Origin: JALHFZ01 sp963674625
GTDB taxonomy: Bacteria > Synergistota > Synergistia > Synergistales > Aminobacteriaceae
Direction: 5' to 3'
NCBI GenBank assembly: GCA_963674625.2
Contig: CAXXXO010000003.1
Coordinates: 248,001 to 312,000 of the forward strand
DNA length: 64,000 bases
Positions 7,949-15,607 of this stretch are shown here, piece after piece; positions within the stretch are counted from its first letter, which is position 1, and the number at the start of each line of letters is the position of its first letter. The notes under the pieces were generated by a model that saw only the letters and a list, made by a program, of their open reading frames with translations, made no database searches and was not told the origin of the DNA. The position numbers and the translations under genes are program-made.

Positions 7949-8155
7949 TCAAATAGCCAGCCCGGTTATCGAGTCGAAAAAATCCGCTTCTCTGCCGCCA
8001 AGAACGGCGAGAATTGCTTCCTGCTTTGCTCCCGTCGCTACCAACTTGCGCCCCTCGATTGCACAAAGAACACTACGATTTACTCCGGACAGTTCCGCTA
8101 CTTTTTTTTGCGTCAGGTTTTTTTTCATCCGCGCAAGCCTCAGTTCAGTTATCAT
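7949..8155 (-). CDS. Xre-family helix-turn-helix regulator
   Basis: A 68-residue Cro/CI-type protein. The HTH is in LRLARMKKNLTQKKVAELSG followed by VNRSVLCAIEGRK. The ATG at 8155 is chosen because AAAGGAGGTG lies at ideal spacing. Longer forms start inside or before that site. It is the first gene of the leftward replication operon, with an extended -10 promoter ~50 bp upstream, so it probably controls its own operon as the maintenance switch of the element. Confidence 0.8.
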   Translation of the reverse strand: MITELRLARMKKNLTQKKVAELSGVNRSVLCAIEGRKLVATGAKQEAILAVLGGREADFFDSITGLAI

Positions 8156-8202
8156 TGACATCACCTCCTTTCGAGTGTAGAGTTTATCTATGTTCACAAA
8201 TG

Positions 8203-8211
8203 AGTATATCA
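8203..8211 (-). promoter_or_regulatory. Extended -10 promoter of the Xre/replication operon
   Basis: On the minus strand TGA-TATACT forms an extended -10 element ~48 nt before the Xre start codon. No good -35 is spaced correctly, which is common for extended -10 promoters and for regulated phage-type promoters. Confidence 0.4.
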
Positions 8212-8535
8212 CATTTACATTCTGGTGGATAGCTTACAAAAGCTAGTTGTATCAATGCTTTATAAGTTTTTTGTTTGTGCGGGAAAAGAAGAAAAAGAGA
8301 TGTTTGAACAGGGAAATAAACACAGAGAGTAAACAGGTTGTCCCGCAAAAAGGGAAGATTTTCAAGCAAAAAAGACACCCCATGAAAAGGACAGGAGACG
8401 TCAATGTAAGCCCCAGTGTTGACTATTCAAATTGTACCTTGAAAACACCGTTTTTTGATAGGGAAGGGTTCTAGAGCCATGAAAATGGAGAGTCGCGTTG
8501 ATTCGGAAAACTCGCGGATGCTGATGAACACAAGG
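8212..8535. other. Intergenic region at the element end; no gene seen
   Basis: About 320 bp lie between the Xre promoter and the terminator after the broken tRNA. No frame here resembles a protein. This is where an attachment-site core would be expected, but I cannot find a duplicate of tRNA sequence inside the window. Confidence 0.35.
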
Positions 8536-8567
8536 AAAAAGGCGCTCCGGCATAGTGCCGAAACGCC
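8536..8567 (-). terminator. Rho-independent terminator after the tRNA-Val fragment
   Basis: On the minus strand a 12-bp stem (GGCGTTTCGGCA with TGCCGGAGCGCC, three wobble pairs, loop CTA) is followed immediately by TTTTT. Confidence 0.8.
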
Positions 8568-8573
8568 CTTAAA

Positions 8574-8623
8574 AGTGACCTCTTCCGCGTCAGGGAAGCG
8601 TTCTTCCACTGAACTAACCACCC
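8574..8623 (-). pseudogene. tRNA-Val(GAC), truncated: T arm and 3' acceptor strand missing
   Basis: The minus strand reads an acceptor 5' strand GGGTGGT, D stem GTTC/GAAC, anticodon stem CTTCC/GGAAG with loop CTGACGC (anticodon GAC, Val), then variable loop AGGTC and ACT. From there the expected T stem-loop and ACCACCC-CCA are absent. The sequence runs instead into a strong terminator. The promoter upstream is intact and near consensus. Integrases commonly target tRNA 3' ends, and here the accessory DNA lies exactly on the 3' side, so this is most likely a damaged integration site. Confidence 0.75.
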
Positions 8624-8634
8624 AACGATAAAGG

Positions 8635-8663
8635 ATTCTACAGACCTCAGGCGCTTTTGTCAA
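8635..8663 (-). promoter_or_regulatory. Consensus sigma-70 promoter of the truncated tRNA-Val
   Basis: TTGACA (8663-8658) and TAGAAT (8640-8635) are separated by exactly 17 nt, and the tRNA 5' end follows 11 nt after the -10. The -35 lies inside the last codons of the upstream small membrane-protein gene. Confidence 0.85.
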
Positions 8664-8889
8664 CAAGCGATACGGATTTTTCCTCTTCTTCCCGGGCGCG
8701 GGAAGTATTTTCTTTCCACGGAAGGCGAAGCTTTTCCATCCATGGAGGTGATTTCCACCCTTTCCGCACGGAGGTCCTGGCCATGGCTCCTGTGAAGAGG
8801 GCTCCCCAGTAGGCGTAGGGGGATTTCGTCACGAGCCCTGCAACAAAGCACAAAAGGCAGAGGAGCCCGAAGAAATTACGATAGCTCAC
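8647..8889 (-). CDS. Small predicted membrane protein after the TRAP operon
   Basis: An 80-residue protein with a GTG start at 8889, supported by AAAGGGG 6 nt upstream. Residues ~5-22 (NFFGLLCLLCFVAGLVTKSP) and possibly ~27-37 are hydrophobic; the rest is basic then acidic (RAREEEEKS). It lies 20 nt behind dctM and is probably the last gene of that transcript. No family recognised. It may be a real small protein or a read-through frame. The ribosome site favours the former. Confidence 0.5.
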   Translation of the reverse strand: MSYRNFFGLLCLLCFVAGLVTKSPYAYWGALFTGAMARTSVRKGWKSPPWMEKLRLPWKENTSRAREEEEKSVSLVDKSA

Positions 8890-8909
8890 TTGCTGCCCCT
8901 TTCATTTCA

Positions 8910-10226
8910 TCACCAGGGCACTCCCAGAAGATAATGGGGCAGAAAGAGGGAGAGTTTCGGGAAGTAGGTGGTGATCAGCAGGGTCGGAGTCCATGCCAGG
9001 GCGATGATCCACAGTGTGGGCCCCATCATCTCGTTGATGGGGGCGTTCCCCAGTCGTCCACCGAGATAGAGCACCGGGGCCGCGGGGGGCGTGATGCAGC
9101 CGAGGCCCGTATTCACGCCGACGATGGCGGCATAGTGAATGGGGTTGAATCCGAGCTGGATGATGATCGGCATGAGAATGGGAGTTCCCAGGGTGACGGA
9201 GCTGATGTCATCCATGAGCATCCCCATGACTACCAGGAACAAGTTGATCATGAAGAGGATGACCCAGCGGTTCTCCGAGACGCTCTGGAAGAGCCCCAGC
9301 ATCTTTCCTGGAAGGTCTTCCATGATGTAGAGCCGGCTCAGCATCATGACGGAATAGAGCATCACCATGACCACTCCCGTCGTCACAGCCGATTCGACGA
9401 GGGATTCCCACAGTCCCCGCCATGTGAGCCCCTTGTAGATGTACATTCCGGTGGGTATGGCGTAGACAACCGCAACCGCCGCTGCCTCCGTGGGGGTCAT
9501 TATCCCTCCGTAGATGCCTCCGAGGACGATTACAGGAAGCATGAGAGCCGGTAGGGCGAGAATTCCCCGCTTTTTGATGAGTTTTATTTTTTCCTTGCCG
9601 TAGACAGGCTCCGTCACCTTGACGTCAGGATTGTTCCTCACGAGCCAGATATTCACGAGGCAGATGAGGGCTGTCATGATGATCCCCGGTATTACCGTGG
9701 AGAGAAAGCAGGCGAGGATCGACTGGCCGCTGATCCAGGCGAAGATGATCAGGGTGGAGTTGGGAGGAATGAGCATCCCCAGCAGGGAAGCGTTGGACAT
9801 GACTGCGGCGGCGACCCCCCTCGGGTAGCCTGCCTCCTTGAGCCGCGGAAACATTATTGATCCGATGCAGGAGAGAGTGGCGCAGGCGGAGCCTGTGATG
9901 GATCCGAAAACGGCGCAGGAGATCGTCCCTACGACGCCGAGGCCGCCCTTGACCCGGCCGACAAAGAGGTCGACGAGATCGATGAGTTTTTCACCTATTT
10001 TGCCCCGCTCCATGATCCCTCCCGCCATGATGAACAGGGCGATGGAGATCAGGGCGATGTTGTTCATGGAGCTGAAGCCGTAGGGAAGGACCATGCTGCT
10101 CTGGTAGCCTGCCCCGGTGGGTCCGCCGAAGAAAAGAAGCCACGCGATGGATGCCATGAAGCTCATGGGAACGGGCACCCCGAGCACCAGGCAGAAAAGA
10201 AGGATCAATACGGCGACGTAGATCAT
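8910..10226 (-). CDS. dctM: TRAP transporter large membrane subunit (DctM)
   Basis: 438 residues, almost entirely hydrophobic, with the DctM-family layout of about twelve helices: GVPVPMSFMASIAWLLFFGG at the N-terminus, GSITGSACATLSCIGSIMFP, LLGMLIPPNSTLIIFAWISG, GIMTPTEAAAVAVVYA and the C-terminal GLGCITPPAAPVLYLGGRLG. This subunit carries the solute across the inner membrane using a sodium or proton gradient. Its ATG overlaps the stop of dctQ (ATGA). Substrate cannot be read from sequence. The position behind the hydroxyproline-type operon suggests an amino/imino acid or its keto/hydroxy derivative. Confidence 0.92.
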   Translation of the reverse strand: MIYVAVLILLFCLVLGVPVPMSFMASIAWLLFFGGPTGAGYQSSMVLPYGFSSMNNIALISIALFIMAGGIMERGKIGEKLIDLVDLFVGRVKGGLGVVGTISCAVFGSITGSACATLSCIGSIMFPRLKEAGYPRGVAAAVMSNASLLGMLIPPNSTLIIFAWISGQSILACFLSTVIPGIIMTALICLVNIWLVRNNPDVKVTEPVYGKEKIKLIKKRGILALPALMLPVIVLGGIYGGIMTPTEAAAVAVVYAIPTGMYIYKGLTWRGLWESLVESAVTTGVVMVMLYSVMMLSRLYIMEDLPGKMLGLFQSVSENRWVILFMINLFLVVMGMLMDDISSVTLGTPILMPIIIQLGFNPIHYAAIVGVNTGLGCITPPAAPVLYLGGRLGNAPINEMMGPTLWIIALAWTPTLLITTYFPKLSLFLPHYLLGVPW

Positions 10227-10786
10227 GAATTCCCTCCTCGTATGAGCGCCATGAGGCTTTTGAGCATTCTTCGGGTGAAGTAGTAGGTCATGAAGATCAA
10301 TCCCAGAAAGACCGCGAGGTAGGAGGTCCAGAGGGGAATCTGCCAGATGGTCGTCACCGGAAGGGCAATCCGAGTTCCGAGAGGACCCATGAAGCCGAAC
10401 ATGAAGAATTCATAGCCGTACCATGTGAAGAGCATGCTGATTCCGCTCGTGATGAGATTCCGGAGAAGAACGACGCTTCTCTTGAAAGTCCCCTCTTTCA
10501 TGTACGCATCGATCACGTCGGCGGAAACGTGGGTATCGTTGTAAGCTCCATAGGCGCCTCCCATGAAGTAGAGCCAGAAGGCGAAGAGCTTCACCCACTC
10601 CTCGAAGCCGTAGAGATCGCCGTGAATAATGTACCGGGTAAAGGCGGCTGCGGAGATGATGAGGGCCAGAATGATCGAACTCGATACGGTGATGATGGAA
10701 AAGAAAGTCAGCAAAACCTTGTCGAAACGGCTAACCTGTTTCGGCCTGTTATCGGGGAAACACCCCATTGCCTCTTGTTCAGACAT
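10223..10786 (-). CDS. dctQ: TRAP transporter small membrane subunit (DctQ)
   Basis: 187 residues with four predicted helices (~25-50, ~60-80, ~105-125, ~145-165), including the family-typical EEWVKLFAFWLYFMGGAYGA followed by HVSADVI. DctQ pairs with DctM and helps the binding protein dock. It sits between dctP and dctM, overlapping dctM by 4 nt. The N-terminal ~20 residues are cytoplasmic and polar. Confidence 0.9.
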   Translation of the reverse strand: MSEQEAMGCFPDNRPKQVSRFDKVLLTFFSIITVSSSIILALIISAAAFTRYIIHGDLYGFEEWVKLFAFWLYFMGGAYGAYNDTHVSADVIDAYMKEGTFKRSVVLLRNLITSGISMLFTWYGYEFFMFGFMGPLGTRIALPVTTIWQIPLWTSYLAVFLGLIFMTYYFTRRMLKSLMALIRGGNS

Positions 10787-10862
10787 GCATGCCTCCTGTC
10801 CGCCGATTCAGCAGGAACACGGAGAAGAGAGTCTCTCCGTGTTCCCGTGGCTGATTGATAGC

Positions 10863-11879
10863 CTATTTTGTACCGTACTCGGCTTTGACCTGGTCGATGA
10901 GTTCTTTCGTGAATTTGTCGGCGAGCTTGTCCCACGTGCCGGTCACGGCGACAAAAATGGGCTTCAGCTCTTCGGGGGTATAGGTATGAACTTCGATGCC
11001 CGCTTCTTTCATGAGTTTCAGGTACTTCTCCTGGTCTTTCTTGGCGAGCTCTATACTCATAGTAGTGACCTTGCCGCAGGCGTCGGCGATGATCTTCTGA
11101 TCGGCGGGAGCCAGCTTGTCCCAGGTTTTCTTGCTCATGAGATAGTTAAAGTTCTCCACGGAGTAGTTGAGGTCGTACCAGTACTTGAGCACGTCCTTGA
11201 GCATGGTGTAGGCTGCCGTGGGGGTCATGCCGTCCACGCCGCCGGCGACGCCGGTCTGAAGAGCTGTATAGACCTCGGCCCAGGGAACGGTCACAGTGCG
11301 GTACCCCATGGCCTCTGCGCCGAGCTTGTAGACGTCCATGTTGGGAATGCGGACGAGAATGCCCTTGTCAACCTTGGGATTGAGGGGTTCGATGACGGGC
11401 TTCGTGCTGCCGATGCCGATGAACCCTTCCACCTGGAAGCCGAGAAGCTTGACGCCGAGCCGGGAGGTGAGTTCGTCCATCTTCTTGAAGAGCCAGCCGT
11501 CGGAGGCGAAGACCTTCTTCGCGTCGTCGAAGTTCTTGGCTATTCCATTGATGTAGGTGGCCTCGAGACGGGGGTCGAACTGGCTGGGAACGGAAATGGC
11601 CGCCATGTCGATAGTGCCCCGGATGAGTTCTTCGAAGACGAGGGTATAGTCGCCGAGCTGGTTCGCAGGATAGACGGTGATCTCGATGCGGCCGTTCGTC
11701 TTTTCCTTCACTTCCTTGGCGATATCGTTCATGAGCTTTGTGGCGGTGTGCTCGACCGGGACCTGACCGGCGAAGCGAAGGGTCATTTCAGGAGCTGCGG
11801 AGGCAATTCCCGGAACAATAAGGCAGAGAACAAGGGCGGTAATGAGAGAAAATGCGGCAAGCTTCGTATATTTACCCAT
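10863..11879 (-). CDS. dctP: TRAP transporter solute-binding protein (DctP family)
   Basis: The protein (338 aa) starts with a signal peptide (KLAAFSLITALVLCLIVPG, cleavage near IASA-A) and then the DctP-family fold: LRFAGQVPVEHTATKLMNDI, TVYPANQLGDYTLVFEELIR, the ligand-carboxylate region VRIPNMDVYKLGAEAMG (the conserved Arg in R-x-P) and AEVYTALQTGVAGGVDGMTP. An ATG at 11879 or a TTG at 11882 is possible; GGAG precedes both. It is the first gene of the transporter, 218 bp below the glycyl-radical enzyme, with a possible terminator between. The conserved Arg implies a carboxylate ligand. Which one is unknown. Confidence 0.92.
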   Translation of the reverse strand: MGKYTKLAAFSLITALVLCLIVPGIASAAPEMTLRFAGQVPVEHTATKLMNDIAKEVKEKTNGRIEITVYPANQLGDYTLVFEELIRGTIDMAAISVPSQFDPRLEATYINGIAKNFDDAKKVFASDGWLFKKMDELTSRLGVKLLGFQVEGFIGIGSTKPVIEPLNPKVDKGILVRIPNMDVYKLGAEAMGYRTVTVPWAEVYTALQTGVAGGVDGMTPTAAYTMLKDVLKYWYDLNYSVENFNYLMSKKTWDKLAPADQKIIADACGKVTTMSIELAKKDQEKYLKLMKEAGIEVHTYTPEELKPIFVAVTGTWDKLADKFTKELIDQVKAEYGTK

Positions 11880-12048
11880 CAATTCAGCACTCCTTTCGAT
11901 AGGGAAACCGTCAAGTGGTGCTCCTCATACGCACAGGGCTTTACTGACAGGGGCAATGTAGTCTCCGGTCCGCCTCCTCTCCTTCGTGTAATTTTTCCCA
12001 TGATAGCATAAAATGTGAACTTCTGAATCTACCTGGGAAATGAAATGT

Positions 12049-12092
12049 AAAAAAAGTTTCGGAGAGGGAGAATTTTCAAGTCCTCCCTCCCG
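12049..12092 (-). terminator. Possible terminator between glycyl-radical operon and TRAP genes
   Basis: On the minus strand GGGAGGGAG pairs with CTCCCTCTC (one wobble, 12-nt loop), followed after a few bases by a run of seven T. The gap before the T-run weakens it. Confidence 0.4.
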
Positions 12093-12100
12093 GGGGGGTT

Positions 12101-14470
12101 TCAGAAGCTTTCCTGGGCGGTACGGGCGATAATCTCCTCCTGGTGGTGTTCGTCGAGGTCCACGAAATAATCGCTGTACCCCGCCACCCGCACGAGAAGT
12201 CCGCGGTATTCGTCAGGGCTTTTCTGAGCTTTCCTCAGGGTCTCCGTATCCACCACGTTGAACTGGATGTGGTGCCCCCCCAGGGTGAAATAGGTGCGGA
12301 TGAGCTGTCCCATTTTCTCGAGTCCTCCATCCCCCGCAAGGACGGACGGAAGGAATCGCTGGTTCAGAAGAGTTCCTCCGGATTTCAGCTGGTCCATTCT
12401 GCTGAGGGATTTCACCACGGCCGTCGGGCCCCTGCGGTCCGCGCCATGGGACGGAGAAGTTCCGTCCGATTCAGGGGTGAAGGCAAACCTTCCGTTGGGG
12501 GTAGCTCCCAGTTTCTTGCCGAAATAGATGTGGCAGGTGGTGGACAGCATATTCACGTGATAGGTAGGTCCCTTCGGTGAACATTTTCCGTCGATGGCCG
12601 AGATGAGAGACCCGTACACTCTCTGCATGATCGAATCGGCGTACTCGTCGTCGTTTCCGAAGAAGGGCGTCCTGTTCCAGAGAAGCTGCCTGAGGTCTTC
12701 CCTGCCTTCCCAATTGTCCTTCAGCGCGTCCAGAAGTTCATCCATCGATACGGTGCCTTCTTCGAAGACATGCTTTTTCAGAACGGACAGGCTGTCAGTT
12801 GTGGTGCCGATGCCGCAGCACTGGATGTAGTCGCTGTTGTACCTGGGACCGCCGTCGTAGTAGTCTTTTCCCTTCTCGATGCATCCGGCTATGTTTACGG
12901 AAAGATAGGGGGCGGGAGCGTACCGCGCAAACATTCTCTGGATGAAATTATCCGTTTTGATCTTGGTGTCCACCACGTAGGCGAGCTGTTCCTCGAAGGC
13001 GCGGTAGAGGCCGGAAAAAGTCTCAAAGGTCTCGGCGGCTCCCGTCGCTTTGCCTATTTCCTTCCCCGTTAGGGGGTCGACGCCGTTGTTGAGGGTGAGT
13101 TCAAGAATTTTCGGCACATTGAGATACCCGTGAAGGATGTAGGCTTCCTTTCCGAAGGATCCCGTCTCCACACATCCGCTGGTGCCACCTGTCCTGGCGT
13201 CCTCGATAGTTTTTCCCATGCCGAGCTGCTCCATGACCACCGCTTCGGAATTGAAGGCGGAGGGATATCCGGAACCCCGGCGCATGACTTTGCAGGCATG
13301 ACGAAGGAAGCGGTCGGGAGTTTTTGAGGAGATGTGGACGCTCACCTGCGGCTGAAGAAGCTGAAGTTCGTCGAGCACGTCCAGGATAAGGTAGGACACG
13401 TCGCTGACGCCGTCGCTTCCGTCTTCTTTCACTCCTCCGAGGTTGATCTGGGTAAAATCGTTGTAGGTTCCGCTCTCGGCGGCGGTCACGCCTACCTTTG
13501 GGGGCGCCGGAGTGTTGTTGACCTTGATCCAGAAGCAGGACAGAAGCTCCTTTGCCCTCCCGGGGGTGAGGGTTCCCTCTTCGATTCCCTTTTCGTAGAA
13601 GGGAGCGAGATGGATGTCGAGATGCCCCGGGGACATGGCGTCCCAGCCATTGAGCTCGGTGATCGTTCCGAGGTGGGTGAACCAGTATGTCTGGATGGCC
13701 TCGTGGAAATCCCGGGGCGCGTAGGCAGGGACATGACGGCAGACATCTGCGATCTTGAGAAGCTCGCCCCGCCTGACCTCGTCCATTTCCGTCTCTGCCA
13801 TTTCCTCGGCCATATCCGCATGCCTCTTGGCGAAGAGAATGGAAGCGTCGCAGGCGATGTCCATGGCCCTGAGTTCTTCCCGCTTCTCCGCCGCGAAGGG
13901 GTCGTTCAGCCAGTCGAGATTCTCTATGGCAGAAGCTGTTTTTTTCTTTTTCTCGAGAAGCCCTTCTCTGTAGATTGACCCGTCGAGAGCCGTGTGTCCC
14001 GGGGCGCGCTGCTCCATGAACTCGGTGAAGCACCCCGCCTGGTAGAGGTCCATCCATTCCTTCGGAAGATTTGAGAAAATCTTGTCCCGGACGGTGCGCC
14101 CCTTCCAGTATGGAATGACCTTTTCGCTGTAGAGTTCCCGATCTCCTGCCTCGACGCGGTAGTGGGTCATGGGCCGGGTATCGAGGATCTCGAAATCCTC
14201 GGCGGTATGGCAGTTCAGTTCCGGAAAGGTGGAGACCGCCTTGGGAGCCTCTCCCCTCTCGCCCACGATCAGATCGTCAGGCCCGATGTAAATGGCCTTC
14301 TTTTCGCAGAGGTTTTTGAAATTCATCGCTCTCATGACCGGGACGGAATATTTTCCTTCGTTTTCTTTATAAAACTCCGTCGTCAGCAGGGCCCGTTCGA
14401 TTGATATGCTCGGTTCCGCTTCGAAACTTTCTTTCCTCAGCCGCGCAATTCTTTCGTTCAATTCTCTCAT
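12101..14470 (-). CDS. hypD: Glycyl-radical dehydratase, trans-4-hydroxy-L-proline dehydratase type
   Basis: 789 residues, a full-length glycyl-radical enzyme. The radical loop is RVAGYSDYF with Gly764 near the C-terminus, and the thiyl cysteine is Cys433 in GTSGCVETGSFGKEAY, with the general base Glu435 (GCVE) of eliminase-type members. Pyruvate formate-lyase instead has adjacent cysteines. From my knowledge of Clostridioides difficile HypD, the residues lining its substrate are kept: the FMEQRAPGH segment (Phe and His), WDA, ESGTYNDF (Ser and Phe) and the Tyr in HGYLNVPK. The reaction expected is hydroxyproline to (S)-pyrroline-5-carboxylate and water. It overlaps its activase by 4 nt. The symbol hypD here is unrelated to hydrogenase HypD. 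Substrate is inferred from residue pattern. Confidence 0.82.
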   Translation of the reverse strand: MRELNERIARLRKESFEAEPSISIERALLTTEFYKENEGKYSVPVMRAMNFKNLCEKKAIYIGPDDLIVGERGEAPKAVSTFPELNCHTAEDFEILDTRPMTHYRVEAGDRELYSEKVIPYWKGRTVRDKIFSNLPKEWMDLYQAGCFTEFMEQRAPGHTALDGSIYREGLLEKKKKTASAIENLDWLNDPFAAEKREELRAMDIACDASILFAKRHADMAEEMAETEMDEVRRGELLKIADVCRHVPAYAPRDFHEAIQTYWFTHLGTITELNGWDAMSPGHLDIHLAPFYEKGIEEGTLTPGRAKELLSCFWIKVNNTPAPPKVGVTAAESGTYNDFTQINLGGVKEDGSDGVSDVSYLILDVLDELQLLQPQVSVHISSKTPDRFLRHACKVMRRGSGYPSAFNSEAVVMEQLGMGKTIEDARTGGTSGCVETGSFGKEAYILHGYLNVPKILELTLNNGVDPLTGKEIGKATGAAETFETFSGLYRAFEEQLAYVVDTKIKTDNFIQRMFARYAPAPYLSVNIAGCIEKGKDYYDGGPRYNSDYIQCCGIGTTTDSLSVLKKHVFEEGTVSMDELLDALKDNWEGREDLRQLLWNRTPFFGNDDEYADSIMQRVYGSLISAIDGKCSPKGPTYHVNMLSTTCHIYFGKKLGATPNGRFAFTPESDGTSPSHGADRRGPTAVVKSLSRMDQLKSGGTLLNQRFLPSVLAGDGGLEKMGQLIRTYFTLGGHHIQFNVVDTETLRKAQKSPDEYRGLLVRVAGYSDYFVDLDEHHQEEIIARTAQESF

Positions 14471-15402
14471 CCTCCCTTGACTGCCTTAATTCCTCGCGAT
14501 GAGAAGACCGCCAGGGCTTTTTCGATTTTTTCTTCCGAAGGGGGAAGAATGCCCTCCATTTTATATTCCCTTTCAAGATCTCGGTATTTTGCCCTTGCCG
14601 CGGAATGGTAGGGCAGGACATTTACCCCCGTGAGTGAACCGAGTTCCGCCGCAATGCCGGCGAATCCCTCAAGCGTTTCCTCCGAATCGTTGACGGCAGG
14701 AATGAGGGGAATCCTGATATTTATGCCTCCCCTGGCGAGGGAAAGGAGCTTTTCGTCCAGCTTCCTAAGGTTCGACAGTATGAGTCCGTTGGAAACACCC
14801 GTGTATTTTTTGTGCTCCGCCGAGTCGAGCAGCTTGAGATCGAACAGAAAGAGATCCGCGAATTCCGCCGCTTCCAGCAGGGAGTTAAGGGGGGCGCATC
14901 CCGAAGTATCCACAACCGTGGAGATTTCCTTCTCCTTGAGGGCTCTGAGGCAGGACAGAAGAAATTCCGGCTGCATGAAAGGCTCTCCCCCGGAAAAGGT
15001 AACGCCCCCGCCGGATTTGTCGTAGAAAGGGATATCCTTTTCCGCTTCCTTCACGAGTTCAGCCACAGTGATCTTTCTGCCGGCGAAGTCGATGGCGAGG
15101 GTCGGACATTTCTCTTCGCAGGCTCTGCACCCGGCGCATAGCGAGGAATCCCGTACCATCCCTCTCTCTTCCTCGCTCCAGGCTCCCTCCGGGCAGACGG
15201 AAACGCACCAGCCGCACCGGATGCACCGGTTCCGATGCCAGGACAGGACCGGGACGGAGGAAATACCCTCCGGATTGTGGCACCACCAGCAGGAAAGGGG
15301 ACACCCCTTGAAGAAGAAGGTCGTGCGGATCCCCGGTCCGTCATGGATTGAATATCTCTTGATGTCAAAAATGATTCCGGCGGCATTGCGGAAAAACTCC
15401 AT
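14467..15402 (-). CDS. Glycyl-radical enzyme activating enzyme (radical SAM)
   Basis: 311 residues. The radical-SAM cluster motif C-x3-C-x2-C is in FFKGCPLSCWWCHNPEG, preceded by the family hallmark SIHDGPGIRTT. Two extra [4Fe-4S] motifs sit in the ~60-residue insert (CIRCGWCVSVCP and CAGCRACEEKCP), as in activases of dehydratase-type glycyl-radical enzymes. GGVTFSGGEP is the SAM-binding GGE motif. It abstracts the Gly764 hydrogen of the adjacent enzyme using SAM and reduced ferredoxin. It ends in an ATGA overlap with that gene. Reduced ferredoxin for this step could come from the AOR encoded two genes upstream. Confidence 0.92.
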   Translation of the reverse strand: MEFFRNAAGIIFDIKRYSIHDGPGIRTTFFFKGCPLSCWWCHNPEGISSVPVLSWHRNRCIRCGWCVSVCPEGAWSEEERGMVRDSSLCAGCRACEEKCPTLAIDFAGRKITVAELVKEAEKDIPFYDKSGGGVTFSGGEPFMQPEFLLSCLRALKEKEISTVVDTSGCAPLNSLLEAAEFADLFLFDLKLLDSAEHKKYTGVSNGLILSNLRKLDEKLLSLARGGINIRIPLIPAVNDSEETLEGFAGIAAELGSLTGVNVLPYHSAARAKYRDLEREYKMEGILPPSEEKIEKALAVFSSRGIKAVKGG

Positions 15403-15409
15403 CCGTCCC

Positions 15410-15607
15410 CTATCCCCCGCTTATCATGTGCAGTGCCTGAAAATCGGCTCCGTCCTCAACACAGACCCTGGAAAACTGGTCTTCTGTGTAGGGAATTCCG
15501 TTGATCCACACGGCGATCATCCGGAAGGTGAAGCCGCATTCTTGGAGAACCTGTTGAATGGTCAGATCCCTGCGCCAGGGCATCTCTTTGCCGTTGACCC
15601 GGATCAT
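15410..15607 (-). CDS. ThiS/MoaD-like beta-grasp protein ending in Gly-Gly
   Basis: A 65-residue protein with the ThiS/MoaD ubiquitin-like pattern: MIRVNGKEMPWRRDLTIQQV, then ...AVWINGIPYT, and a C-terminal GG immediately before the stop. Such diglycine proteins carry sulfur as a thiocarboxylate, MoaD for molybdopterin. It overlaps the AOR stop by 4 nt (ATGA). An AOR needs a tungsto-bispterin cofactor, so a dedicated sulfur carrier encoded beside it makes sense. That assignment is inference, and thiamin or another thiolation is possible. No adenylating partner lies in the window. Confidence 0.7.
   Translation of the reverse strand: MIRVNGKEMPWRRDLTIQQVLQECGFTFRMIAVWINGIPYTEDQFSRVCVEDGADFQALHMISGG

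Noticed and set aside
8247..8474. Rightward 75-aa frame near the tRNA fragment
   Set aside because: Low-complexity Lys-rich translation, no ribosome site and no family resemblance.
10629..12011. Rightward 460-aa frame
   Set aside because: Antisense of the TRAP binding-protein gene; high-GC codon bias opens this frame by chance.
12101..14470. Pyruvate formate-lyase or choline TMA-lyase
   Set aside because: PFL has two adjacent active-site cysteines, here a single Cys in GCVE; the flanking substrate residues match HypD better than CutC.
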